Shown here one piece after another: positions 34,592-45,808 of a stretch of DNA of 64,000 nt (positions within the stretch are counted from its first letter, which is position 1; each line of letters opens with the position of its first letter). The stretch is from positions 558,001-622,000 of the forward strand of contig OW203762.1 in assembly GCA_934045905.1 (NCBI GenBank), given 5' to 3'. The position numbers were made by a program, and so were the translations under genes. The stretch is from Leuctra nigra. Lineage: Eukaryota > Arthropoda > Insecta > Plecoptera > Leuctridae. The notes under the pieces were generated by a model. The model saw only the letters and a list, made by a program, of their open reading frames with translations. It did no database searches and was not told the DNA's origin.

Positions 34592-36002
34592 TAGTGGAGC
34601 GGTCGCTCCACGCCAGCTAACTCGTACGTCGCGCGCACACTCTCATATAAAAAGGCTGGGGCAACTCACTTTTACTGTAAGCATCAAAGTGGAATTTTTT
34701 GGCCTACTGGATCTAAAAATGGGGAAATCTCACATTGTTGCGAAATATCTTAATTTTGAGCCATGGCCCGCCTTACCACATTTACCAAATTTGGGAACAA
34801 TAGGTTACGCCCTTTGCGAGCTAGAGGGCCGTGAAAATCGTGTTTTAATTCGGTTTTCATAATAATCAGTAATCTCAGTAGTAGGCTGGAGCTAGAATCC
34901 AGTAACAGGGCCGGTATAAAACTAGCGCCAAACGATTCGGAAGACCATCTCTATGGAATATGGAAGAGTCGACTAGAATTTTTCTATTAATGAGACCGGA
35001 AATGACGTCATTCAAATTTATAAATTATTATAATCCCCTCCTATACAATAAATACATATTCAGAAAGATTTAAATGATACACATAATTTATAGATATACA
35101 TTCTATGTGGCAGTGCAGAAGTTCAGCAGCAATTTTAAAAACCGAAGTGTTGACATATCTCGTAACTGGGCTGACCGACTGGAATTAAACCTTTGTTTTT
35201 CTTCATGAAAGATCATTTAAAGCAAATATTTAGGACCATACGCAGTTTTTCATAAGTAGTAACCAAATTGTAAAGTTTTTTTAAGGATTTAGTAATTGCT
35301 CATTCGATATGACGTCACAAGTTCTAAGAATAAACTAAAAAAGAGTGATATCCCCATAGAAAACACTTTGTGTTAAAATACCAGCCAAGTCACTCCAACT
35401 AAAAAAAAAAAAAAAACGAAATCTAAAAATTCTGCACTGAAAAGTTGTGATATAAAAAAATGAGCCAAGTCAAAACTCAAAACTTTATTTGAAAATCAAA
35501 AAATACTTGGAGCATTGTTTTTTTAGGTCACTATAGATTTACTAATAGTAATTAGTATTAGTAATTCGATTAATTAGTATCAATATCATGATAGATTGTT
35601 TCTTCCGTTTGTGTATTTTATTTGTTATACTATGTTAATGTTATTATTTACCAATTTATATTTTTGTGTATAATACCACGGACAAACACCTCCTAGGTGT
35701 TTCGTGGTCTAGTGACTGTATACAGTGTATTATTTATGTGTGTTTCTAAATAATAAAAAAAAACAAAAAAAAAAAACTATATGTACATTTTTATTTGATG
35801 CTTATTTTATATCTGGCCTGTACTTCTAAGCTATTTATATGCACGATGCGCTAAGTATTTTTTGGTTTTCAAATAAAGTTTTGAATTGGCTAATTTTTTA
35901 TATATCACTATTTTTCAGTGCAGAATTTTAAGATTTCGTTTTTTTTTTTTTAGTTGAAGAGACTTGGCTGGTATTTTAACACGAAGTGTTTTTTATGGGT
36001 AT
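34592..36002 (+). repeat. Family A repeat, copy 2
   Basis: It starts with CTAGTGGAGCGGTCGCTCCAC-type palindrome, then CTTTTACTGTAAGCA and GGCCTACTGGATC as in copies 1 and 3, and contains the GAAATGACGTCA words. The block 35350-35517 returns inverted at 35835-36002 (CCAAGTC.. and AATTCTGCACTGAAAA type words), the same arrangement as at 4420-6500. No protein is encoded. Confidence 0.75.
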
Positions 36003-36106
36003 AACTTACTTCACAGCAGTACCTACCTGCAACATGCAACACACGATTAAATGTCATAAATGTAACGTACAACCCAGGACCCTTACCTAATATCGTGTTT
36101 TTGCAC

Positions 36107-36253
36107 ACTACGACCACGGTAAGACGGTCGCACATTAGTCCCGTCCTAGTCCCAATTTAATATGCATTTTAAGGTCACGTGACTGGTGCTACGACGGTCG
36201 TAGCAGCGTCGTACCGCGGACCGCTATTTAGCAGTCTTACCGTGGTCGTAGCA
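36107..36253. repeat. Short MITE with CTACGACCACGGTAAGAC ends
   Basis: The ends CTACGACCACGGTAAGAC and GTCTTACCGTGGTCGTAG are perfect inverted repeats of 18 bp around a 110-bp interior rich in CGACGGTCGTAG words. Confidence 0.8.
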
Positions 36254-36317
36254 TTGTTGTCAAGACCGTGTGACGTCAAATCAGCTGTTCTCATGGCAAC
36301 CAAACCAAAAACTATTG

Positions 36318-37235
36318 TAGGAAAAATAGGCGACGGAAGTTTATGCGAAAAACCAACTAGGAAAGATTGGCGACGGAAATTTAGGTGACAAGAATTCAAC
36401 CAGGGCGGAAATATTAGGCGAAAAACTTTTTCATGGAAAGTACCTACCCATTCTTGTCTTAATTAATTGTAACAAATTTTCTCCAACATTTTCTGCCACT
36501 ACCACATTTTCTACCTGAAATTTTGATATCTAAAATGTTATAAACATAATACTCAGAAATTCATAATAATAACCAAATTGTTTTGTAATTGATAAAAGAT
36601 CTAATAGAAACAAAATTAAATAAAAATAAACAAAACAGAAAAATACGATAAAAACATAAAGTAAAGGATCGAAAAAATCTAACAAAAATTAAAAAAAATT
36701 AAGTGAAATTGAATAAAATAAAAAAAATTTAAATTTAAAATAAATCAGAGAGACAAATAAAAAGATAAAAAATCCTGGGGGTTATAACTATTTGATATTT
36801 TTGTGTACAAAACAAAGTTTTGTTTCACATTGTGTGTGTTGTTTTTTATTTTTATGATATTTTTTATTTTATTTGAGTTTTTGCTTTTGTGCACCGATTT
36901 TTTTTTTAGCAATTCACCCCTCGAAATAATCTAATAGGAGTACGAAAGATTTTTCAAAATTATTGAATTCGGGGAAGTTATCTGGTATAAATAGTGGTAT
37001 TTTTCTTCTGTACAATATTCTTGGATCACAACATAGATATTGATCAATAATTTGAGTAGTAGTTGATTAACAACTTCATAAATAGCTGTTATATTAGTAA
37101 TTTTCCATGAACATTTTTTTCGCCTATATTTCCGCCCTGGTTGAATTTTTGCCGCCTAAATTTCCGTCGCCTATCTTTTCTAGTTGGTTTTTCGCCGAAA
37201 ATTCCATCGCCTTTTTTCCCTTGCCTATCTTTCCG
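36318..37235. repeat. Inverted-repeat element with about 115-bp arms
   Basis: 36318-36435 (ATAGGCGACGGAA, CCAGGGCGGAAATATTAGGCG) is mirrored at 37107-37230. The interior is very AT-rich, with no protein. A typical foldback or nonautonomous DNA element. Confidence 0.75.
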
Positions 37236-37341
37236 TTTACCCCAAAAACATCGACTACAAAAGCCACAAAGTCAAGATAGCGGCTTACGTACTTGCGGCT
37301 GGGGCAGGGGCACAATAATGTAACAATTATTGTTACATACA

Positions 37342-37375
37342 CTTGAAGAAGGCCGCAGAAAGTGGCCGAAATATT
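37342..37375 (+). ncRNA. Weak hammerhead-like motif
   Basis: TTGAAGA, a stem GGCC..GGCC and GAAA follow in hammerhead order, and an A-rich 3' tail comes next, as at Penelope ends. The first core base is T instead of C, so activity is doubtful. Confidence 0.25.
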
Positions 37376-37684
37376 GTGCAATTTATAATAAAAAAATAAA
37401 GTTTGTGTCCTGTCCAAAGGAAAGTAATTCATTTAATATAATACCAAACTTATCAGGAAGAGGAAATTTAATTAATCTATTTTTATTGTAAACTCGTCAA
37501 GGTAATATAATTTAGGTAATCCTGGGCAATTATTACTGAGGTACGACGAAACAAAGTATTTTGTTATAAGAACCAACCAACCACCTTATTACAAGATTGA
37601 CGGTAAATCGAGCTCCAACTTAGACGTTTACCGTAATTTTTTTCTGACTGTGGGTGTACGTTGCTAAAGTGTTTTACGTTTCAG

Positions 37685-37885
37685 CTGCCGATGTGTGCCA
37701 TGCAGGCGGACCTCGTGGAGAAGTACTTGAAGCTGTCACTGGAGGCGCTACAGTTGACCTACGTTGACCTCTACTTGGTGCATTATCCCGCCGGAGTGCA
37801 ACAAGTAGAGGGCAACACTTTCCCCATGGACTCGCAGGGTAACCTCCTGATTGACGTCACCACAGACCATCTCACTCTCTGGCAG
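37685..37885 (+). CDS. Aldo-keto reductase, exon 3
   Basis: The 67 codons begin LPMCAMQADLVEKYLKLSLE and continue ALQLTYVDLYLVHYP, then TFPMDSQGNLLIDVTTDHLT and LWQ. The His in LYLVHYP is the fourth catalytic residue. The acceptor is TTTCAG (ending 37684) and the donor GTAAAT after 37885 is weak; both are phase 0. The exon is preceded by an 11-kb intron made mostly of the exon 2 donor array, the LTR element and family A. This junction has no array of its own. Confidence 0.93.
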
Positions 37886-38044
37886 GTAAATGTTGAACAA
37901 TGTTATTCAACATGTAAACTATGGCCATGTACAAGATAGGATGTGAGAGGAGGGAGAAGAAGGAGAGAAAAAGGCAGGTCGGACATGGAGGCAAGAGGGT
38001 TGTGTCTATAGCTACTGTAGATAACCCAAACCTACTTAATAAAC

Positions 38045-38215
38045 AACTAGGAAAACGCTCTGTGTATCGCGTTGATGAGCGAGCAATTTCAGATTGTTTA
38101 TTTGTTACAAATAGTATAAATACAGGTGGTAACATCTTAAGACTAATGTTTCTTATAACTACTTATGGATAATATTTTGATTGTATAATTATGGTAAGGT
38201 ATGAAACTATTATGT
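38045..38215 (-). repeat. Family B end fragment joined to a LINE 3' UTR copy
   Basis: 38045-38085 matches the opening of family B (CTAGGAAAACGCTCTGTG, GATGAGCGAGCAA). From 38086 the sequence matches the LINE 3' UTR of 19555-19690 (CAGATTGTTTATTTGTTACA and on). The LINE copy is strongly 5'-truncated. Confidence 0.8.
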
Positions 38216-38251
38216 AACATCAGGGACTGGAACCGGAACAGGTAATAAAGA

Positions 38252-39112
38252 ACTGGGACGCGCAGCGCTCGAATACGCTATCTGGTGGTAGATTATTGGG
38301 ACGCGCAGCGCTCGAATACGCTATCTGGTGGTAGATTATTGGGACGCGCAGCGCTCGAATACGCTATCTGGTGGTAGATTATTGGGACGCGCAGCGCTCG
38401 AATACGCTATCTGGTGGTAGATTATTGGGACGCGCAGCGCTCGAATACGCTATCTGGTGGTAGATTATTGGGACGCGCAGCGCTCGAATACGCTATCTGG
38501 TGGTAGATTATTGGGACGCGCAGCGCTCGAATACGCTATCTGGTGGTAGATTATTGGGACGCGCAGCGCTCGAATACGCTATCTGGTGGTAGATTATTGG
38601 GACGCGCAGCGCTCGAATACGCTATCTGGTGGTAGATTATTGGGACGCGCAGCGCTCGAATACGCTATCTGGTGGTAGATTATTGGGACGCGCAGCGCTC
38701 GAATACGCTATCTGGTGGTAGATTATTGGGACGCGCAGCGCTCGAATACGCTATCTGGTGGTAGATTATTGGGACGCGCAGCGCTCGAATACGCTATCTG
38801 GTGGTAGATTATTGGGACGCGCAGCGCTCGAATACGCTATCTGGTGGTAGATTATTGGGACGCGCAGCGCTCGAATACGCTATCTGGTGGTAGATTATTG
38901 GGACGCGCAGCGCTCGAATACGCTATCTGGTGGTAGATTATTGGGACGCGCAGCGCTCGAATACGCTATCTGGTGGTAGATTATTGGGACGCGCAGCGCT
39001 CGAATACGCTATCTGGTGGTAGATTATTGGGACGCGCAGCGCTCGAATACGCTATCTGGTGGTAGATTATTGGGACGCGCAGCGCTCGAATACGCTATCT
39101 GGTGGTAGATTT
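38252..39112. repeat. Minisatellite, 43-bp units, 20 copies, virtually identical
   Basis: The unit contains GGGACGCGCAGCGCTCGAAT followed by ACGCTATCTGGTGGTAGATT and ATT. I see no difference among the units, unlike the other arrays. It lies in AKR intron 3, about 370 bp after exon 3, and does not match any AKR exon edge. On the minus strand each unit has CTACCACCAG, which resembles an acceptor, but no exon is evident. Confidence 0.95.
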
Positions 39113-39366
39113 TTGAACTTGACTTTGGTGGATCAACACTGTGAAAAATAATTGTAAATTTACCACATATGATTTGGTATTTTTGCACACACCTGTGTAT
39201 ACATATTTGTTTTACCATTAATGTGTGTGTATTTCAGTTAACTACTACAGTGGGTCCGCAAAAATAACATGACTGTACTGATTTTCTTACTACATGTCAT
39301 GGTAAAATTACAAGCCATATGCCTTGTTAAAATACTTAATCGCTATTGTAGATTTACAACATCAAT

Positions 39367-39690
39367 GTGTACGTAAATGTGCAAAGTGATTGTAAAATTA
39401 TCACGACATATTGTGTACAAATACAAGCACGATGTGTTGGTAAAATCACTACAGGTAATCTACATTATACACATTACACTTGTAAATGTACACTATCAAT
39501 GTGTACGTAAATGTGCAAAGGGCTCGTAATATTATCACGATATATCGAATAAAAATACAACCACGTTGTGTTGCAAAATCACTACAGGTAATCTCAATTT
39601 TACACTTTGCTTCGTAAATTTACAAAATCAATATGTACGTTAATGTGCAAAGTGCTGGTAAAATTATCACAACATATTGTGTAAAAAAGC
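39367..39690. repeat. Degenerate tandem repeat of about 120 bp
   Basis: Roughly three units sharing TGTACGTAAATGTGCAAAG, AAATTATCACGAYATAT and AATCACTACAGGTAATCT. Non-coding. Confidence 0.65.
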
Positions 39691-39799
39691 GTATTGTATT
39701 GCTGCTGTAGCAATATGTCTTGCTAATATTACAACAGCAAACTTTTCTGGTTGCCCAACCAGAATTCTTGTTACAGTACCCATAATTCTGATATCCCCA

Positions 39800-42050
39800 A
39801 AATTTTTGCTGGGACATCCAGAAACATATTTATATCACTTTTTATTGCTACCGCCCCATATAGAAATTTTACGTGATATCTTAGTGACCAACTGATGACT
39901 TTTCAACCTGACCATTTAATGACCCAAAGGTTGCTTTCCATGGTGACCAAGTAGTGGGAAATGTGTCATAGGGCCAGTAGTTGGTCAGCATGTGGGTCAT
40001 CATCGAGTAAGTACCTCCTAGTGACTATCTCATGACTACACGGTGGAGTTTAGCTGACCCAAAGTTAGTACCTTATGTTACAATCTCATGACCAACTGGT
40101 AGCTCTAAGACGACCCAAAGTTAGTTCCTAACGTGACAACCTAATGGCCCATTGCTGACCCGAGCTGACCAACTACACCTGGCCAAGTAGTAGCGAACTG
40201 CTGACTACAGCGTGACCCATAAAACCGTTACTACTAAAAAATTTCAAAAAATGAACATGTAATTAATTGTAACTTGATAGGTTTTAATTGTAATTACATT
40301 TTGTGAACACATTTACAGAGATAAGTACAATTGTGATCAGAATCTGAAATTAAACGCAATTCGATTAAACCGAGGATCGAACCCACGACGGCGACGGTAG
40401 ACACGGTTAGAAGGCAGACGCGCTATCCCATGGACCAGGCTGACGACTGAGGTTTTAGCGCGTTAAAAGAATACCTTAATTGGGAAATGTTGTACTATGT
40501 TATGATGATGTTCATTGATCTGGAGTGTGAACTATAAACCGATATATATATTAGTCTGTATTTCCATGCTATTTTAAAATACAAAATATAGAATTAAATA
40601 TTAAATATAAGTTAATATTATTATCATAGAAAACTTACGTTGAATATTTCAAGTTGCTAGTGTCAAATAAACACAATAAATAGTTTGTAATTTCAGTTAA
40701 GACCGGTTGTATACAATAAATAAAAACCCTCCCTTGTACATTCATGCTTCAAGATTATGCAAGTCAAAATACCTGCCAGTGGCACCGGTTGCAAAAATTT
40801 CGAATAAGATAATCGGATTTGTTAAATGTGAAAATATACCCTCAAATTGGTTAAAAAGTGATAATGTTCCATTTAATATGAAAATGTGTAGATATTGCGA
40901 GGATTAGCTCGTTTTAACATAGCTCAAAGATTGCTCGAATCTAATTGTTTGATTTTAATTTCGGGTAACAATTAATTTGTCTTGTTTATTATTTTCTCGA
41001 ATTAAGTACTAGGAATATTAACACTTTTCTTAAGTAGAGGTATAGAACAAAAGCTAACTAACCCAAACTCCATAATAAATTGCAAGTACTCCAAGTCGAT
41101 GGCTAACCAATTACCTATGGCTAATTACCTATGGGTAATTATGGCTTATTACCAAAACGAATCATCAACGCAACCCACATGTAGTGATCAAATTGTCACT
41201 CAGGGGTCATTTCAACTAGGTACCTCTTCAATCTGACCCATAGGTAGCACAGTCGTGGCCCATTTTGCTATCAATGGGTCATCATGTAGTAACCTATGGT
41301 CATGCAAGGGTCATCTGACCCAAAGGTGGCATAGACATGGCCCATTTTGCTATCATTGGGTCATCATGTAGTAACCAATGGTCATGCAAGGGTCACTTCA
41401 AGTAAGCACCTTTTCAACCTGACCCCAAGGTGGCATAGACATGACCCATTTGCTATCATTGGGTCATCATGTAGTAACCAATGGTCATGCAAGGGTCACT
41501 TCAAGTAAGCACCTTTTCAACCTGACCCCAAGGTGGCATAGACATGACCCATTTGCTATCATTGGGTCATCATGTAGTAACCAATGGTCATGCAAGGGTC
41601 ACTTCAAGTAAGCACCTATTCAACCTGACCCAAAGGTGGCATAGACATAACCCATTTGCTATCATTGGGTCATCATGTAGTAGTCAATTGTCATGTAGGG
41701 GTCATTTCAAATAAGCACCTATTCAACCTGACCCAAAGATGGTATAGACATGGCCCATTTTGCTATCATTGGGTCATCATGTAGTAGTCAATTGTCATGC
41801 AGGGGTCATGATGACCAAATCGTGACTACAGGTGACCCATTGGGCAATCAGTTTGTGACTAAGATGTCGTTAATGGGTCATGTTCTAGTCACTTCATTGG
41901 GTCACCTCCAAGCTGCGGGTCACCATGAGTTATCAGTTGGTCATTAGTTGGTCACCCCATATTGATGCATGTCACCAATGGGTCAGTATTTGGTCATGAA
42001 AGGGTCATGAATCGTTTCTATATGGGGCATCAATATTTTTTCCGTGAATT
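39800..42050. repeat. Element built of GACCCA/TGGGTC words with inverted CCCCATATAGAAA ends
   Basis: CCCCATATAGAAATTTTACG at about 39855 is mirrored by TTTCTATATGGGGC at 42014-42027. Between them both flanks are packed with GACCCA, TGGGTCA and GACCAA words. At 41262-41800 a unit of about 104 bp (TGGGTCATCATGTAGTAACC and on) repeats about five times. The middle, 40200-41150, is AT-rich and holds a tRNA-like sequence. No protein is evident. Confidence 0.65.
40372..40441 (-). repeat. tRNA-like sequence (Pol III promoter boxes)
   Basis: On the minus strand a box A-like GGGATAGCGCGTCTGCC is followed by box B GGTTCGATCCT at normal tRNA spacing. The anticodon arm is expanded and the acceptor stem is not closed, so a tRNA-derived SINE or pseudogene is more likely than a gene. 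Confidence 0.5.
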
Positions 42051-42904
42051 GTGTTGCAAAAACTAACTACGCAGGTGATCTCAGTATTAAACATTGAATC
42101 GTAAATATACAAAAAAAATTACCGAAACGTTTTAAACTTTGAAAACACATTAATTAAAACATACACATATTAAATCATGCAATCATACGATGACAGAAAT
42201 TAACAAAATAAATACCTCTGGTCGTAATTTTTATGCAAAGATATTCTGCCATTGACTTCTGATTGATTGAATGATTTCGTAAATTGATTTTTCTGTAATA
42301 TTTTAAATAAAATGCATCAAATTTATTTTAAACCTGCCTAGGAATGCAATTTAACAAAACTCAATGTGCTGCATGTTTTGTGAAATTTCCACACTCTATG
42401 GAATAACTATTTTCCTTCAAATTGAATCGTATAAGATTTGAGAATTTGAAAAACCAAATAAGTTCAATTTGTCGTAGTGAGTGATTGTTAACAATTGAAA
42501 TACAAGTAAGGCATCAGTTTGCATAAAAAACTTAATTTTTCGATTTCGTTTAGAATTGTATTTTAGAATATTAAAAGACCGACCTAACTTTTAGAATTCC
42601 ATTATCTTTCGTAGCCTGCTAATTTGGTAAAATAGTTTATCATCGAACACTTAAATGAAAATTGTTGATCTTCTTTTACAAAATCAATCGACAATACAGT
42701 TGTTGTTGATTATCTCAGAAATGTCATAGCCTCTCACTCAGTTATTTCGATCATGTACCCGAAAGACAGAGAGATAAGAAAGGTCACGTGACAGTTAAGT
42801 TATCCACACTTACAAACAAAGGATTACATGTTTTATTTCTATTTACACGTCATTTTACCAAACATTTACTTCGAAATACTGATTGGATACCTGGGAGACA
42901 AAAT
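42051..42904. other. Unassigned AT-rich intronic stretch
   Basis: No coding region or element border recognised; part of AKR intron 3. Confidence 0.5.
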
Positions 42905-43870
42905 CTAGTGGAGCGGTCGCTCCACCCAGCCAAGTCGTACCGTACACTCACAATCACTCAACATACCGTAAATGCCTAATAAACCGAGGAGCAGACCAAA
43001 CACTTTTACTGTAAGCAACAACATGGCATTTTCGGCCTACTGGATCATAAAATTGGAAAATCTCACATTGTTGTGAAATATCTTAATTTCGAGCTATGGC
43101 CCACCCCACTCCATATACTAAATATGGGAACAATAGGTTATGCCATTTGCGTGCTAGAGGGCCGTGAAAACAGTGAAATTACACCCCTTTTAAAACCTAT
43201 ATGATGATGATGATATCAGGAAACACCGCTATCACCGCCACAGCCTAAACGGCTTAGCCGATCGATCTGAAATTTTTACCACATGTGCACTTTTGGCGTC
43301 TGAGGTGCCTTTTTATAAATCAAACCGGTAGTCGCCATTTTGAAACCGGAAGTGACGTCATATCTCAAAAACGGCTTAACCGATCGGAAAGAAATTTGCG
43401 CCAATCGATTCAGACGGTCCTCTTTATGAAATATCAGTAGTTAAATTAAAGTTTTCTAATTACTGAAACCGGAAATGACGTCATAGTTTAGCGAAATCTG
43501 CTTAAATTCACTTCCCTTTATAAAAACCAACTATATATTCAGAAGGCTTATAATGAAATATTAGTATTTATATACATATTAATACCTACAATGTGTAAGA
43601 GCTTTCAGCCGCCATTTTGAAAACCGGAAGTGATGCCATATCTCGAAAACGGCTGGACCTATTGGAACGATGCTTTCGCAATTCTTCATGGCATATCACT
43701 TTAAGTTTAAATTTAGCTCCAAACAATATTTTTTTAGTAACTAATTTGGAAATGGCGTATTTTTTTAAAGGAATTAGCCATTGTTGCCCTAATAAGTTTT
43801 ACAAATTGTGTAAATAAACTAAAAAAATAAGTGATATCCCCATAAAAAAACACTCCGTGTAAAAAAACAG
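42905..43870 (+). repeat. Family A repeat, copy 3
   Basis: It starts with the palindrome GTGGAGCGGTCGCTCCAC after CTA, then AAACACTTTTACTGTAAGCA, GGCCTACTGGATC and several AAACCGGAAGTGACGTCATA words. It ends GTGATATCCCCATAAAAAA, ACACTCCGTGT, AAAAAAACAG and abuts the first unit of the exon 4 acceptor array at 43871. Copies 1 and 2 continue past that CAG with CAAGTC, so this copy is truncated exactly at the array. Confidence 0.75.
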
Positions 43871-45808
43871 GCGACGGAGGCGCAAGTGACCTGTATTCTG
43901 GCTGTGTGATATCCCCAGGCGATAGAGGCGCAAGTGACCTGTATTCTGGCTGTGTGATATCCCCAGGCGATGGAGGCGCAAGTGACCTGTATTCTGGCTG
44001 TGTGATATCCCCAGGCGATAGAGGCGCAAGTGACCTGTATTCTGGCTGTGTGATATCCCCAGGCGATGGAGGCGCAAGTGACCTGTATTCTGGCTGTGTG
44101 ATATCCCCAGGCGATAGAGGCGCAAGTGACCTGTATTCTGGCTGTGTGATATCCCCAGGCGATGCAGGCGCAAGTGACCTGTATTCTGGCTGTGTGATAT
44201 CCCCAGGCGATGGAGGGGCAAGTGACCGGTATTCTGGCTGTGTGATATCCCCAGGCGATGGAGGCGCAAGTGACCTGTATTCTGGCTGTGTGATATCCCC
44301 AGGCGATGGAGGCGCAAGTGACCTGTATTCTGGCTGTGTGATATCCCCAGGCGATAGAGGCGCAAGTGACCTGTATTCTGGCTGTGTGATATCCCCAGGC
44401 GATGGAGGCGCAAGTGACCTGTATTCTGGCTGCGTGATATCCCCAGGCGATGGAGGCGCAAGTGACCTGTATTCTGGCTGTGTGATATCCCCAGGCGATG
44501 GAGGCGCAAGTGACCTGTATTCTGGCTGTGTGATATCCCCAGGCGATGGAGGCGCAAGTGACCTGTATTCTGGCTGTGTGATATCCCCAGGCGATGGAGG
44601 CGCAAGTGACCTGTATTCTGGCTGTGTGATATCCCCAGGCGATGGAGGCGCAAGTGACCTGTATTCTGGCTGTGTGATATCCCCAGGCGATGGAGGCGCA
44701 AGTGACTTGTATTCTGGCTGTGTGTTATCCCCAGGCGATGGAGGCGCAATTGACCTGTATTCTGGCTGTGTGGTATCCCCAGGCGATGGAGGCGCAAGTG
44801 ACCTGTATTCTGGCTGTGTGATATCCCCAGGCGATGGAGGCGCAAGTGACTTGTATTCTGGCTGTGTGTTATCCCCAGGCGATGGAGGCGCAAGTGACCT
44901 GTATTCTGGCTGTGTGGTATCCCCAGGCGATGGAGGCGCAAGTGACCTGTATTCTGGCTGTGTTATATCCCCAGGCGATGGAGGTGCAAGTAACTTGTAT
45001 TCTGGCTGTATGATATCCCCAGGCGATAGAGGCGCAAGTGACCTGTATTCTGGCTGTGTGATATCCCCAGGCGATGGAGGCGCAAGTGACCTGTATTCTG
45101 GCTGTGTGATATCCCCAGGCGATGGAGGCGCGAGTAACTTGTATTCTGGCTGTGTGATATCCCTAGGCGATGGAGGCGCAAGTAACTTGTATTCTGGCTG
45201 TGTGATATCCCCAGGCGGTGGAGGCGCAAGTGACCTGTATTCTGGCTGTGTGATATCCCCTGGCGATGGAGGCGCAAGTGACCTGTATTCTGGCTGTGTG
45301 ATATCCCCAGGCGGTGGAGGCGCAAGTGACCTGTATTCTGGCTGTGTGATATCCCCTGGCGATGGAGGCGCAAGTGACCTGTATTCTCGCTGTGTGATAT
45401 CCCCAGGCGATGGAGGGGCAAGTGACCTGTATTCTGGCTGTGTGTTATCCCCAGGCGATGGAGGCGCAAGTGACCTGTATTCTGGCTGTGTGATATCCCC
45501 AGGCGATGGAGGCGCAAGTGACCTGTATTCTGGCTGTGTGATATCCCCAGGCGATGGAGGCGCAAGTGACTTGTATTCTGGCTGTGTGATATCCCCAGGC
45601 GATGGAGGCGCAAGTGACTTGTATTCTGGCTGTGTGATATCCCCAGGCGATGGAGGCGCAAGTGACTTGTATTCTGGCTGTGTGATTTCCCCAGGCGATG
45701 GAGGCGCAAGTAACTTGTATTCTGGCTGTGTGATATCCCCAGGCGATGGAGGCGCAAGTGACCTGTATTCTGGCTGTGTGATATCCCCAGGCGATGGAGG
45801 CGCAAGTG
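43871..45808 (+). repeat. Minisatellite of AKR exon 4 acceptor junction, 48-bp units, 40 copies
   Basis: Each unit is 18 bp of exon 4 start (GCGATGGAGGCGCAAGTG) followed by 30 bp of intron (ACCTGTATTCTGGCTGTG, TGATATCCCCAG) ending in the acceptor CAG. Exactly 40 units precede the real exon, whose first 18 bp complete the pattern. Substitutions are few (GATAGAGG, GACTTG, AACTTG variants). In the AKR frame each unit meets TGA (AMEAQVTCILAV then stop), so splicing to any acceptor but the last is unproductive. Long open frames in other phases (652 codons plus, 380 and 280 codons minus) result from the unit length being divisible by three. Confidence 0.96.

Noticed and set aside
38252..39112. The 43-bp array as a sixth junction-spanning array.
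   Set aside because: The unit does not match either edge of AKR exon 3 or any other recognised exon, so only its unusual identity is reported.
43799..44941. Minus-strand 380-codon frame of HRLGISHSQNTGHLRL repeats (and a 280-codon partner at 44963-45805).
   Set aside because: Antisense shadow of the same array; no start context, no non-repeat domain.
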